From: Symbiodinium natans
Lineage: Eukaryota > Sar > Dinophyceae > Suessiales > Symbiodiniaceae
Assembly: GCA_905221605.1 (NCBI GenBank)
Contig: CAJNDS010000773.1
Location: 12,501 to 70,725 of the forward strand
Reading direction: 5' to 3'
DNA length: 58,225 bases
Shown here: positions 38,672-50,086 of the stretch, one piece after another
How the letters are laid out: every line of letters begins with the position of its first letter
How positions within the stretch are numbered: position 1 is the stretch's first letter
Made by a program: the position numbers and the translations under genes
Notes under the pieces: generated by a model
What the model was told of the DNA's origin: nothing
The model's database searches: none
What the model saw: only the letters and a program-made list of their open reading frames with translations

Positions 38672-40459
38672 ATCCCTAGATTTGATTTTCAAGGATTTCA
38701 TGAAATTTAAAATGCACAAAAAATCCTTGAAATCCTTAAAAAAATCAAATCCCGGGATTTAATTTTTTAAGGATTTCAAGGATTTTTTGGGCATTTTAAA
38801 TTTTATGAAATCCTTGAAAAATCAAATCCCGGGATTTAATTTTTCAAGGATTTCAAGGATTTCATAAAATTTAAATACCGGAACTCCTGCAAAAGCAAAC
38901 CCCCCTCCCCACTCAGAGTACGGGAAGACCACGCGGATTTTAAAATTTATGAAATCCTTGAAATCCTTGAAAAATTAAATCCCGGGATTTGATTTTTCAA
39001 GGATTTCATAAAAATTCAAATGCCCAAAAACCCTTGAAATCCTTAAAAAATCAAATCCTGGGATTTAATATTTTAAGGATTTCAAGGATTTTTTGGGCAT
39101 TTTGAATTTTATGAAATCCTTGAAAAATCAAATCCCGGGATTTAATTTTTCAAGGATTTCAAGGATTTCATAAATTTTAAAATCCGCGTGGTCTTCCCGT
39201 ACTCTGAGTGGGGAGGGGGGGTTTGCTTTTGCAGGAGTTCCGGTATTTAAATTTTATGAAATCCTTGAAATCCTTGAAAAATCAAATCCCGGGATTTGAT
39301 TTTTCAAGGATTTCATGAAATTTAAAATGCCCAAAAAATCCTTGAAATCCTTAAAAAATCAAATCCGGGGATTTGATATTTTATGGATTTCAAGGATTTT
39401 TTGGGCATTTTAAATTTCATGAAATCCTTGAAAAATCAAATCCCGGGATTTGATTTTTCAAGGATTTCATGAAATTAAAAATGCCTAAAAAACCCTTGAA
39501 ATCCTTAAAAAACCAAATCCCGGGATTTGATATTTTAAGGATTTCAAGGATTTTTTGGGCATTTTAAATTTCATAAAATCCTTGAAAAATCAAATCCCGG
39601 GATTTAATTTTTCAAGGATTTCAAGGATTTCATAAATTTTAAAATCCGCGTGGTCTTCCCGTACTCTGAGTGGGGAGGGGGGGGTTTGCTTTTGCAGGAG
39701 TTCCGGTATTAAAATTTTATGAAATCCTTGAAATCCTTGAAAAACTAAATCCCGGGATTTAATTTTTCAAGGATTTCATAAAATTTAAAATGCCCAAAAA
39801 ATCCTTGAAATCCTTAAAAATTCAAATCCGGGGATTTAATATTTTAAGGATTTCAAGGATTATTTGGGCATTTTAAATTTTATGAAATCCTTGAAAAATC
39901 AAATCCCGGGATTTAATTTTTCAAGGATTTCAAGGATTTCATAAATTTCAAAATCCGCGTGGTCTTCCCGTACTCTGAGTGGGGAGGGGGGGGTTTGCAT
40001 TTGCAGGAGTTCCGGTATTTAAATTTTATGAAATCCTTGAAATCCTTGAAAAATTAAATCCCGGGATTTAATTTTTCAAGGATTTCATGAAATTTAAAAT
40101 GCCCAAAAAATCCTTGAAATCCTTAAAAAATCAAATCCCGGGATTTAATATTTTAAGGATTTCAAGGCTTTTTTGGGGTATTATAAATTTTCTGAAATCC
40201 TTGGAAAAATTAAATCCCGGGATTTGGTTTTTCAAGGATTTCAAGGATTTCATAAATTTTAAAATCCGCGTGGTCTTCCCGTACTCTGAGTGGGGAGGGG
40301 GGCGTTTGCTTTTGCAGGAGCTCCGGTATTTAAAGTTTATGAAATCCTTGAAATCCTTGAAAAACTAAATCCCGGGATTTAATTTTTCAAGGATTTCATG
40401 AAATTTAAAATGCCCAAAAAATCATTGGAATCCTTAAAGAACTAAATCCCGGGGTTCGG
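38672..40459. repeat. Palindromic AT-rich satellite (about 310-bp unit)
   Basis: Built from AAATCCCGGGATTT palindromes with arms of CCTTGAAATCCTTGAAAAAT type. The non-palindromic anchor CCGCGTGGTCTTCCCGTAC recurs at 39184, 39646, 39955 and 40265 (spacings 462, 309, 310) and once inverted at 38876-38938. The 93-codon Lys-rich ORF at 40087 is a by-product. Confidence 0.92.
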
Positions 40460-40550
40460 TTTAGGGTTTAGGGTTTAGGGTTTAGGGTTTAGGGTTTAGG
40501 GTTTAGGGTTTAGGGTTTAGGGTTTAGGGTTTAGGGTTTAGGGTTTAGGG
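40460..40550 (+). repeat. TTTAGGG array (13 units) inside the palindromic satellite
   Basis: 91 bp perfect, splitting recognisable satellite sequence on its two sides. Confidence 0.93.
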
Positions 40551-40690
40551 TAATATCCTGGAAACCCTTAACAAAAATCAAATACCGGATTTGATGGTGT
40601 AAGGAGTTCATAAAAAGTTAAGATGCCGAAAAAGAATTAAAACCCTTTAAAATCAAACCCCGGGATTTGTCTTTTCCAGGATTTCAGACA
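40551..40690. repeat. Diverged satellite remnant after the array
   Basis: Retains AAATACCGGATTTGAT and AATCAAACCCCGGGATTTG, diverged forms of the satellite core. Confidence 0.75.
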
Positions 40691-41022
40691 TACCCGCTCA
40701 TTGCCCATCCCACATCACCCCGCATCATCTCCCATCGTTTCTCTCATCCCCCATCATGCCCCATCATCCCCCAATCATCTCCCATCATCATTCCCCGTCA
40801 TCTCTCATAATCCCTTTCACCCCCCCATCATCCACCATCATCCCCCATCAGCCCCCATCATCGTCCCCGATCAGCCCCTATCATGCCCCATCATGTCTCT
40901 CATCCCGCGTCATCCCCCATCATTCCCCATCACCCCCCATCATCTCCCATCATCCCGCATCATCCCCCATCATCCCCCATCATCATTCCCCATCATCTCC
41001 CATAATCCCTTTCACCCCCCGT
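40691..41022. repeat. CATC/CCCCATCAT microsatellite
   Basis: Irregular tandem of ATCCCCCATCATC. The 108- and 109-codon His/Pro/Ser ORFs here are artefacts. Confidence 0.9.
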
Positions 41023-41026
41023 CTTG

Positions 41027-44000
41027 AGGGGTTAGTGACTGCCCTAGAGGTTAATCGTATGTCCCCCCGCTTCGTGTTGTTGTGATTTGGTAGGGGCCCA
41101 GGGGTTTGTATGAGTTGTTTTCTTCGTTCGTGTTGTAAGGGTTTTGTGAGGGCCCCGGAGGTTTGTCGCATGTCCGATTTCTTCGTGCTTGTAGGGTTTG
41201 GGGGGTGTCTAGATAATTGTCAAAAATCATTCCTTCCGCGCTCGTACTATGAGGGGCTAGTGGCTGCCCTAGAGGTTTGTTGTATATTCCCCCGCTTCGT
41301 GTTCCTGAGATTTGGTAGGGGCCAGAGGCTTGTCATATGTCCCCTCCCTTCGTCCCTTCGTGTTGTGAGGGTTGCATTCGGCCTTGGAGGTTTGTCGTAT
41401 GTCCCCTTTCTTGGCGTCTAGATGATTGTCATCATAAGTCATTTGCTTCCGTGGTCGTATTATGAGGGCTATTGACCGCCCTAGAGGTTTGTCGTATGCC
41501 CCCCTGCTTCGTGTTCCTGTGAGTTGGGAGCGGCCTAAAGGTTTATCTTTTGTCCCCTCCCTTCGTCCCTTCGTATTGTAAGGGTTTCGTGAGCGCTCTG
41601 GAGGTTTTTCATATGTCCCCTTTGTTCGTGCTTGTAGGGTTGAGGGAGTGTCTACATGATTATCATATATCATTTGCTTCCGCAGTCGCTATGAGGGTAT
41701 TGATTGCCCTAAAGATTTCTCGTGTGCCCCCCCGCTTCGTATTCCTGTGATTTGGTAGGGGTCTAGAGGTTTGTCGTAATTCCTCTCCCTTCGTTCCTTC
41801 GTGGGATGTTTGCGTGTGTCCCCTTTCTTCGTGCTTGTAGGGTTTGGGGAGCCTAGACGACTGATATATATATATATATATATATAATTCGATTCCGTGC
41901 TCGTATTGTGAGGGGCTAGTGATCGCCCTAGAGGTTTGTCGTATGTCCCCCCGATTCCTGTTCCTGAGATTTGGTAGGGGCCTAGAGCTTTGTCGTATGT
42001 CCCCTCCTTTCGCCCCTTCGTGTTGTAGGGGTTTTGTTGGGCCTTGAAGGCTTGTCGTGTGTCCCCTTTCTTCGTGCTTGGAGAGTTTGAGGAGCGTCGA
42101 GATGACTACCATACATCATTTGCTTCCGTGCTCGTACTATGTGCGGTTAGTGACTGCCCTAGAGGTTTGTCGTGTGTCCCCTTCCTTCGTCCCTTCGCGT
42201 TGTATGGGTGGTAAGGGTTTTGTGAGGGCCCTGGAGGCTAGTCGTATATCCACTTTCTTCGAGCTTGTAGGGTTTGGGGGGGAGCGTCTAGAGTCTAGAT
42301 GATCGTCATATATGATTTGCTTCCGTGCTCAAACTATGAGGGGCTAGTGACTGTCATAGAGGTTTGTCATTTGTCCCCCCTGTTTCCTTGGTCCTGTGAT
42401 TTGGTAGGGGCTTAGAGGTTTGTCATACGTTCCCTCGCTTCGTCCTTTCGTGTTGCAAGGGTTTTGTGAGAGCCCGGCAAATTTGCCGTATGTCCCTTTT
42501 CTTCTTGCTTGTAGGGTTTGGGGAGCGTCTAGACGACTGACATATGTAATTTGATTCCGGGCTCGTATTGTGCGGGGCTAGTGACTGCCCTAGAGGTTTG
42601 TCGTATGCCCTCCACTTGTTCCTGTGATGTAGTAGGGGCCTACAGGTTTGTCGTGTGTCCCCTTTCTTGGCATCTAGATGATTGTCATAAGACATTTGCT
42701 TCTGTGGTCGTATTGTGAGGGCTATTGACTGCCCTAGAGGTTTGTCGTATGCCCCCCTGCTTCGTGTTCCTGTGAGTTGGGAGGGGCCTAGAGGTTTATC
42801 TTTTGTCCCCTCCCTTCGTCCCTTCGTGTTGTAAGGGTTTCGTGAGCGCTCTGGAGGTTTTTCGTATGTCCCCTTGTTCGTGCTTGCAGGGTTTGGGGAG
42901 TGTCTAGATGATTATCATAATCCCTTCCCCCTTTTATTAAATACCCCCCCAATAATAAAAATACTTTCCGGAAAAACCTCCCGAAACCGAGCCCGCCTTT
43001 TAAACCCTATTCCGAATTAGGGGGGGGGTTCAGGCCCCCAAGAAATCCTTCAACACCAATAAAACCCTCAGAGGGTTTTGGGTTGGGGGGTCTAGGGTTA
43101 ATTAATGTTTGCGTGTGTCCCTTTCTTCGTGCTTGTAGGGTTTGGGGAGCCTAGACGACTGAGATATATATATATATATATAATTCGATTCCGCGCTCGT
43201 ATTGTGAGGGGCTAGTGATCGCCCTAGAGGTTTGTCGTATGTCCCCCCGATTCCTGTTCCTGAGCTTTGGTAGGGGCCTAGAGCTTTGTCGTATGTCCCC
43301 TCCTTTCGCCCCTTCGTGTTGTAGGGCTTGTTGGGCCTTGAAGGTTTGTCGTGTGTCCCCTTTCTTCGAGCTTGGAGAATTGAGGAGTGTCGAGATGATT
43401 TCCATACATCATTTGCTTCCGTGCTCGTACTATGTGGGGTTAGTGACTGCCCTAGAGGTTTGTCGTATGTCCCCTTCCTTCGTCCCTTCGCGTTGTATGG
43501 GTGGTAAGGGTTTTGTGAGGGCCCTGGAGGCTAGTCGTATATCCACTTTCTTCGAGCTTGTAGGGTTTGGGGGGAGCGTCTAGAGTCTAGATGATCGTCA
43601 TATATGATTTGCTCCCGTGCTCAAACTATGAGGGGCTAGTGGCTGTCCTAGAGGTTTGTCATTTGTCCCCCCCGTTTCCTTGGTCCTGTGATTTGGTAGG
43701 GGCTTAGAGGTTTGTCATACGTTCCCTCGCTTCGTCCTTTCGTGTTGCAAGGGTTTTGTGAGAGCCCTGCAAATTTGCCGTGTGTCCCCTTTCTTCTCAC
43801 TTGTAGGGTTTGGGGAGCGTCTAGACGACTGACATATAATTTGATTCCGTGCTCGTATTGTGAGGGGCTAGTGATTGCCCTAGAGGTTTGTCGTATGTCC
43901 CCCCGATTCCTGTTCCTGAGATTTGGTAGGGGCTTAGAGCTTTGTCGTACGTCCCCTCCTTTCGCCCCTTCGTGTTGTAGGGGTTTTGTTGGGCCTTGAA

Positions 44001-45456
44001 GGTTTGTCGTGTGTCCCCTTTCTTCGTGCTTGGAGAGTTTGAGGAGCGTCGAGATGATTACCATACATCATTTGCTTCCGTGCTCGTACTATGTGGGGTT
44101 ACTGACTGCCCTAGAGGTTTGTCGTATGTCCCCTTCCTTCGTCCCTTCGCGTTGTATGGGTGGTATGGGTTCTGTGAGGGCCCTGGAGGCTAGTCGTATA
44201 TCCACTTTCTTCGAGCTTGTAGGGTTTGGGGGAGCGTCTAGAGTCTAGATGATCGTCATATATGATTTGCTTCCGTGCTCAAACTATGAGGGGCTAGTGG
44301 CTGTCCTAGAGGTTTGTCATTTGTCCCCCCCGTTTCCTTGGTCCTGTGATTTGGTAGGGGCTTAGAGGTTTGTCATACGTTCCCTCGCTTCGTCCTTTCG
44401 TGTTGCAAGGGTTTTTGTGAGAGCCCTGCAAATTTGCCGTGTGTCCCCTTTCTTCTCACTTGTAGGGTTTGGGGAGCGTCTAGACGACTGACATATAACT
44501 TGAGTCCGTGCTCGTATTGTGAGGGGCTAGTGACTGCCCTAGGGGTTTGTCGTATGCCCCCCCCCCCGCTTCCTTGTTCCTGTGATGTAGTAGGGGCCTA
44601 CAGGTTTGTCGTATGTCCCCTGCCTTCGTCCTTTCGTGTTGTAAGGCTGATAAAATTTTTCTGAGGGCCCTTGGAGATTTGTCGTATGTCCCCACGCTTC
44701 GTGTTCCTGAGATTTGGTAGGGGCCAGAGACTTGTCGAATGTCCCCTCCTTTCGTCCCTTCGTGTTGAAATTGCTTTGTTGGGGGAAGGTTTGTCGTATG
44801 TCACCTTTCTTTCTTCTTAGAGGGTTTGGGGATCTTCTAGAAAACTGTCATATATCATTTGCTTCCGTGCTCGTATTATGAGGGGCTGGTGTTTGTCATA
44901 GAGGTTTGTCGTATGTCCCGCCGCTTTCTGTTCCTGCGATGTGGTAGGGGCCTAAAGAGGTTTGTCGTGTGCCCCCTCCCTTCGTCCCTTTGAGTTGCAA
45001 GGGTTTTGTTGGACCTGGAAGATTTATCGTATGTCTCCTTTCTTCGTGCTTGTAGGGCGTGGGGAGCGTCTAGATGATTATCATATATGATTTGCTTCCG
45101 TGCTCGTATTATGAGGGGCTAGTGACTGCCCTAGAGGTTTGTTTTATGTCTCCCTGCTTCGTGTTCATGTCATTTGCTAGGGTCCTGCAGATTTGTCGTA
45201 TGTCATTTTACCATATACGAAATTAGATACAATCCCTTCGTCCCTTCGTGTTGTAAGGGTTTCGTGAGGGTCCTAGAGGTTTGTCGTATGTGCCCTTCCT
45301 TCGTCCCTTCTTGTTGTAAGGGTTTTGCGAGGGCCCTGCAAATTTGCCGTATGTCCCTTTCTTCGTGCTTGTAGGATTTGGGCAGCGTCTAGATGATTGT
45401 CATTATCATTTGCTTCCGTGCTCGTACTATGAGGCGCTAGTAACTGCCCTAGACCT
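41027..45456 (+). repeat. Tandem repeat, 70-90 bp subunits in higher-order repeats
   Basis: Subunits end in GAGGTTTGTCGTATGTCCCC. Four subunit types in series make about 280 bp: GTGACTGCCCTAGAGG; TTGGTAGGGGCC; TTTTGTGAGGGCCC; GTAGGGTTTGGGGAGCGTC. The last type recurs at 41840, 42513, 43138, 43806 and 44465, about 660 bp apart (the interval before 43806 includes an insert), so the subunits are grouped in a larger repeat. ORFs here are repeat translations in one strand or the other. Confidence 0.9.
42922..43105. other. Insert of about 180 bp inside the tandem array
   Basis: CTTCCCCCTTTTATTAAATAC ... GGTCTAGGGTTAATTAATG is not repeat-like and interrupts a subunit. Source unknown. Confidence 0.6.
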
Positions 45457-46140
45457 TCAGGGCCCTCACAAAACCCTTACAACACGAAGGGACGAAGGGA
45501 GACGACATACGACAAACCTCTATCATCTAGATGCTCCCCAAACCCTACAAGCAAGAAGAAAGGGGACATACGACAAACCTCCAGGGCCCTCCAGGGCCCT
45601 CACAGAACCCTTAAAATAGGAAGGAGTGAAGGGAGGCGACACACTACAAACCTTTAGGCCCCTACCAAATCACAGGATCACGAAGCGGGGGCGTCATCTG
45701 ACAAACCTCCAGGCCAATCACTAGCCCCTCATAATACGAGCACGGAAGCACATGATATGTGATTATCATCTACACACTCCCCAGACCCTACAAGCACGAA
45801 CAAAGGGGACATACGACAACCCTCCAGGACCCTCCCAAAACCCTTACAACACGAAGGGACGAAGGGAGGGGACACACGACAAACCTTTAGCCCCCTACCA
45901 AATCACAGGAACACGAAGCAGGGGGACATACGACAAACCTCTAAGGCAGGCACTAGCCCTCATAATACGAGCACGGAAACACATCATATATGTTAATCAT
46001 TTTGATGCTCCCCCAAAACCTATAAGAACGAGAAAGGGGAAGCACACAAACCTCCAAAGCCCTTACAAAACCCTTACAACACGAAGGGACGAAGGGAGGG
46101 GACATACGACAAACCTCTGGCCCCTACCAAGTCACAGGAA
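45457..46140 (-). repeat. Same tandem repeat in inverted orientation
   Basis: GGGGACATACGACAAACCTC and CCCTCACAAAACCCTTACAAC are exact complements of the subunits to the left. The orientation change is abrupt at about 45456. Confidence 0.9.
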
Positions 46141-46191
46141 ACCCCGAGGGTGCTTGCCTAAGTCTGGCTGTTGGCCGGCTGGATCTACATT

Positions 46192-46440
<249 letters not shown>

Positions 46441-46866
46441 TTTCAAGAAGTTTTGTAAATAGTAAACAAAGGGGCGTGCCAAATTGACCCTAAAGGTCCA
46501 TGCCACATACCCTAAAGCCGGCCTTATCGGGTTGTTGGGGACATGGCTGCGTCATTCTTCTGGAGGGATCCCCTCCTCTCCCTTCCCAAGCACCCGCGCA
46601 TTTAAGGTGTCCAAGGCCTCAGGGTTTCGAGCAAATCGGAGTTTAGGGTTTAGGGCTTAGGGTTTAGTGTTTAGGGTTTAAGGTTAGGGTTTAGGGTTCA
46701 GGAGGATTTAGGATCTGGGATTGAGGGTCTAGGGGTTCACTTTGAAGGAAGTGAGTTGTTTTTTGTTTGGTTTGGTGGGTTGGGTTTAGGATTTAGGGTT
46801 TAAGGTTTAGGGTTTAGGGTTTAGGGTTTAGGGTTTAGGGTTTAGGGTTTAGGGTTTGGGGGGAGG

Positions 46867-46977
46867 ATGTGGGCTGGGACGACGGGTGCGTGGGACGGGG
46901 CGCTGTTTGATTGCCTGAGGGGCCTCGCAATCCGAAGCTCATACTTGCCACTCTTGGCTGGAGAGACCCTATGAACC
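46867..46977 (+). CDS. Candidate exon or short ORF
   Basis: ATG-led frame MWAGTTGAWDGALFDCLRGL, then AIRSSYLPLLAGETL and TGA, directly after a TTTAGGG array. The minus strand also has a 63-codon frame. Not recognised. Confidence 0.28.
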
Positions 46978-47037
46978 CGAAGTGCCCTAATCCCGACTCC
47001 TCTCCAGAGGCCCAACGAAACAGCAACCCCCCTAAAC

Positions 47038-47139
47038 CCTAAGCCCTAAGCCCTAAGCCCTAAGCCCTAAGCCCTAAGCCCTAAGCCCTAAGCCCTAAGC
47101 CCTAAGCCCTAAGCCCTAAGCCCTAAGCCCTAAGCCCTA
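47038..47139 (-). repeat. CCCTAAG variant array (about 14 units)
   Basis: Homogeneous CCCTAAG rather than CCCTAAA. Confidence 0.93.
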
Positions 47140-47180
47140 TCTGTCCTGAACCCTATAACCCCTAAACACCTCAACCCTAG

Positions 47181-47257
47181 AGAAGCCGTCAACCTTCATC
47201 CTTCTGAGGCGGAGCCGCCTGTGAAAACGACCCATCGCCGTCGGCAGCAAAAGATGG
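47181..47257 (+). CDS. Candidate exon ending in GTTTAGGG
   Basis: AACCCTAG, frame EAVNLHPSEAEPPVKTTHRR and RQQKM, ending AAGATGG|GTTTAGGG. CCCTAAG array upstream, G-run downstream. It follows the C-island-G pattern. Confidence 0.4.
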
Positions 47258-47666
47258 GTTTAGGGTTTAGGGTTCGGGGGTGGGGGGGGGGGGGGGGGGG
47301 TTTTAGGATTCAGGTAGATTCCTTACAGATCATACCATGACACCCCCCCCCCCCCCAACCCCCCACCGCCCTCAACCCTAAACCCTAAACCTGAATAGTA
47401 TTCCCACACCCCAAAACCCCCGCATAGAGAAGGAAGCGGAGGAGAAAAGCCCAAAAGATGCAGTGGGAGCCCCGGCTTCTGAGAGTTTGCTGCTCTCCCA
47501 CCGTTTAAGCCCTAAACACGTTTAACAACCGCCCCTATACCAGGGTTTAGGGTTTAGGGTTTTATGGTTTAGGGTTAGGGTTTTAGGGCTTGAAAGCCCG
47601 CACATGTCTATGGCCTGGGCAGAAGAAAGCAGAGCCCAGATGTTGGCGGTGTAATGTTCAGAGTTT

Positions 47667-47775
47667 CCCAAAGAGCCCAATATTGCTTAATTAAGGAATA
47701 TTCCTTAAATCATATTCAGGACCCCTATATGATTTAAGGTATATTGCTTAATTAAGCAATATTGGGCTCTTTGGG
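47667..47775. mobile_element. TIR element K with 29-bp perfect inverted repeats
   Basis: CCCAAAGAGCCCAATATTGC... and its exact complement; core AATCATATTCAGG. A related element with an expanded TA microsatellite may lie at 48178-48362 (GAGAGCCCAATACCCCTTGA). Confidence 0.85.
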
Positions 47776-48022
47776 TTAAGGCTTAGAGACCCTCGAATCC
47801 ATCGGGGGCCAACGAGGCGCCCCCATTTTAGCGGAGCTCCCAGCATGCTGGGGTGACCTTGTGCGAGGCTCAGGAAGGTTTTGAACCCGAAAACCAACCC
47901 TAAAACCCCTGAAACCCTGAAATGCTTAGGCTCTATGGATTTGGGCTTATCTTGCCCTTCGGGGCCGTACTTCTGAAGCGAGGCTTTTGGCTTCAGGTCT
48001 TGTGTACATTGCTGGAGGTTGC

Positions 48023-48134
48023 ACTTTGCGGTGCTTGACTGTCACTTTAGATCCTTAGCCTTTTTGGGTTTATTTGGTTTCTTAGTAAGGCAGCTAAAAA
48101 ATTACTTATAGCTACCTTACTAAGTGCAGCCAAG
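48023..48134. mobile_element. MITE family E, third copy
   Basis: ACTTTGCGGTGCTTGACTG ... TAGCTACCTTACTAAG then TGCAGCCAAG. Confidence 0.82.
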
Positions 48135-48351
48135 TTGCCCTTCAGTCAGTGCTAGTCAGAACTTACGGCTCGCGCAGAGAGCCCAATACCCCTTGATGAA
48201 GGAATGTACCTTAAGCTATATATATATACATGTATATATATATATATATACATATGTATATATGTATATATATATATATATATGTATTTATGTAATAAAA
48301 GGATCCTTAATGTGACTTAAGGTAAAGTCCTTGATGAAGGGGCTAAAGGAT

Positions 48352-48429
48352 CTGAGCCGAACACGCCTGCCTGAGCCAATCAAGCAGCGGTTCAAGCCAC
48401 TGAAAGACCACGTTGCTTCCTGGACATGA
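48352..48429 (+). CDS. Candidate terminal exon
   Basis: Frame LSRTRLPEPIKQRFKPLKDH, then VASWT and TGA, starting at the end of a family-K-like element and ending just before a TTTAGGG array. Not recognised. Confidence 0.33.
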   Translation: MSRTRLPEPIKQRFKPLKDHVASWT

Positions 48430-48802
48430 ACCGGTTTAGGGTTTAGGGTTTAGGGTTTAGGGTTTAGGGAATAGGGTTTAGGGTTTAGGGTGACCCCTAC
48501 TCCTCTCCAAACTCCTGAGTCACCAAGGGCCTTCAACCCTAAAAACCCTCCATTGCAAAGCCCCTGAACTCAAAGACCCTCAATCCTTAGCTGTAACGCC
48601 CGCAACTATATCTGCCACTTCCAAAACCCAAAGCCTACTTTTTTGGTAGGCTATTACTGTAAAACCCTGTGTAAAACCTTACGCGGTTTGCCATGCCTCT
48701 CCCGCAGCCGCCGCCGGCGGGGCTTGCCTTCCGCCGCCCGGCGTCTTTGGGAGTTTTGATGGCGTTTTTGGAGGTCTAGGGTTTAGGGTCTAGGGTTTAG
48801 GG

Positions 48803-48873
48803 TTGGGATGTTCCCTCTTATGCTAGCAGTCCTTAATCGGGATTAGAAAAGGGGTACTATATCCCTATTAAGG
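48803..48873. mobile_element. MITE family B, right-truncated copy
   Basis: TTGGGATGTTCCCTCTTATG and AGTCCTTAATCGGG present; right terminus missing. Confidence 0.75.
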
Positions 48874-49561
48874 TGCGTCTTTCAGAGTTTGGTTGTTGTT
48901 TCAGGGTCTGGAGGTTTTAGGGTTCAGGGTTTTAGGGTTTAGGGTTATTGGTTTTTGGTTTTGTTTATTCGGACCTTCGGGTTTAGGTTTCAGTTTTGCG
49001 TAGGGTTTAGGGGTTCAGGGGTTTAGGGTTTAATGGTTCAGGGATTTACCTGGCGCTCCAAATCGACGGTTCTTTATTTGGTTGTTGGTAACACAAGCGT
49101 ATTTCTCCATGAGCGCCCCTATTTTTTGTTCAACGACCATAAAACTAATCCTCCTGCCCAGAGGCAACGGAACGACCGCAAGCACGCGGAGAAACCCATA
49201 GAAGACCCGTAGAACGACCATAAACAAAGGTAGAAACTTGATCGGGCGCCGTGCAACGGGAAAAGACTGCAACTAACGTAACTTATGGGCTCGACTGTAT
49301 TTCCCCGCAACGCATCCTCGCCCGTAATTTGGCTGCAAGTGGAGATCCAGGTAGGGTTTAGGGGTTAGGGTCGGGGGTTAAGGGATTTACGAGCCAAAAC
49401 CCCCGACAGCCCCCCCACACAAAATAAGAAAACAAAGCACCACCACCCCCTAAGACCCAAAGAACCAACAAACACCTCTCCATTCAGTCAGTCGCTTGAA
49501 GGCCCACAAGTAACCCTAAACCCTAATCAAACCCTAAACCCAGTTTCTCCGGCACCGTCTC

Positions 49562-49843
49562 TTAGCTCTCCGTTGCTCTTTTGCGCTGGCCATGAGGATC
49601 CAGTGCTGGATACGGAGCTCCGTGACCGCGCTGCCGGACGAGCTCCAGCGTCGTCTGGCAGAGCGCTAGGCCACTGTGGGGATGCCGGACCGACGCCAGA
49701 AGCAAGAGAGCCAGACCACCCACCTCCCGGCTAGGAAGCAAATCCGGAGGCAGAGCATGAGGAAGATGTGCTCCAGATCCGGTGGCTGAGGCCTTGTCGC
49801 AACAAGTCGCCGCAGAGGCCTCTGGTGCCTGGGGCAACCCCAA
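49562..49843 (+). pseudogene. Possible decayed coding island with internal TAG
   Basis: GC-rich, non-repetitive segment. One plus frame reads HEDPVLDTELRDRAAGRAPA and continues to a TAG near 49733, then stays open as EANPEAEHEEDVLQIRWLRP. A second plus frame also has a single TAG, and a 93-codon minus frame is open. Could be an exon, a pseudogene or GC-rich chance frames. Confidence 0.25.
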
Positions 49844-50086
49844 ACCCTAAGCCCTAGAACCCCCAAACCTAAGCCCCAAAACCCTGAACCCCAAACCCCT
49901 GAACCCCAAACCCGAAGCCCTACAACCCCCAAACCAAAACCCCAAAGCCCCAAACCCTGAACCCCCACACCCCGAGGTCTCTGCGGCGTGCTCTCCAGCC
50001 ACATCGGGGACAAGAAGCGCCTCACCAGGCCGGGCCAACAGCTCCTAGGAACCCGAGTAGGGCATGATTCCTTTTTGTCAGGGGGG

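Larger units (their letters stand above)
46500..48022. other. Array terrain after the 7.9-kb block
   Basis: Degenerate TTTAGGG 46641-46700 and 46781-46859, CCCTAAG array, G-run 47281-47300, C-run 47341-47356, a short TTTAGGG at 47544-47570, then element K. Candidate exons in it are listed separately. Confidence 0.5.
48430..50085. other. Array terrain
   Basis: TTTAGGG 48433-48490, a C/T-rich unique stretch to 48780, truncated family-B copy, unique A/T-balanced sequence 49040-49330 with an 80-codon minus ORF (49030-49272) of natural but unrecognised composition, and degenerate CCCCAAA 49840-49970. Confidence 0.42.

Noticed and set aside
40701-41085. His/Pro/Ser ORFs of about 108 codons
   Set aside because: Translation of the CATC/CCCCATCAT microsatellite.
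41110-44804. Many 65-150 codon ORFs in the tandem array
   Set aside because: The same peptide words (EVCRMSP, DKPL) repeat with the DNA unit on either strand, with no sign of selection.
41027-46140. CRISPR-like array
   Set aside because: Subunits are contiguous tandem repeats without unique spacers, and the genome is eukaryotic.
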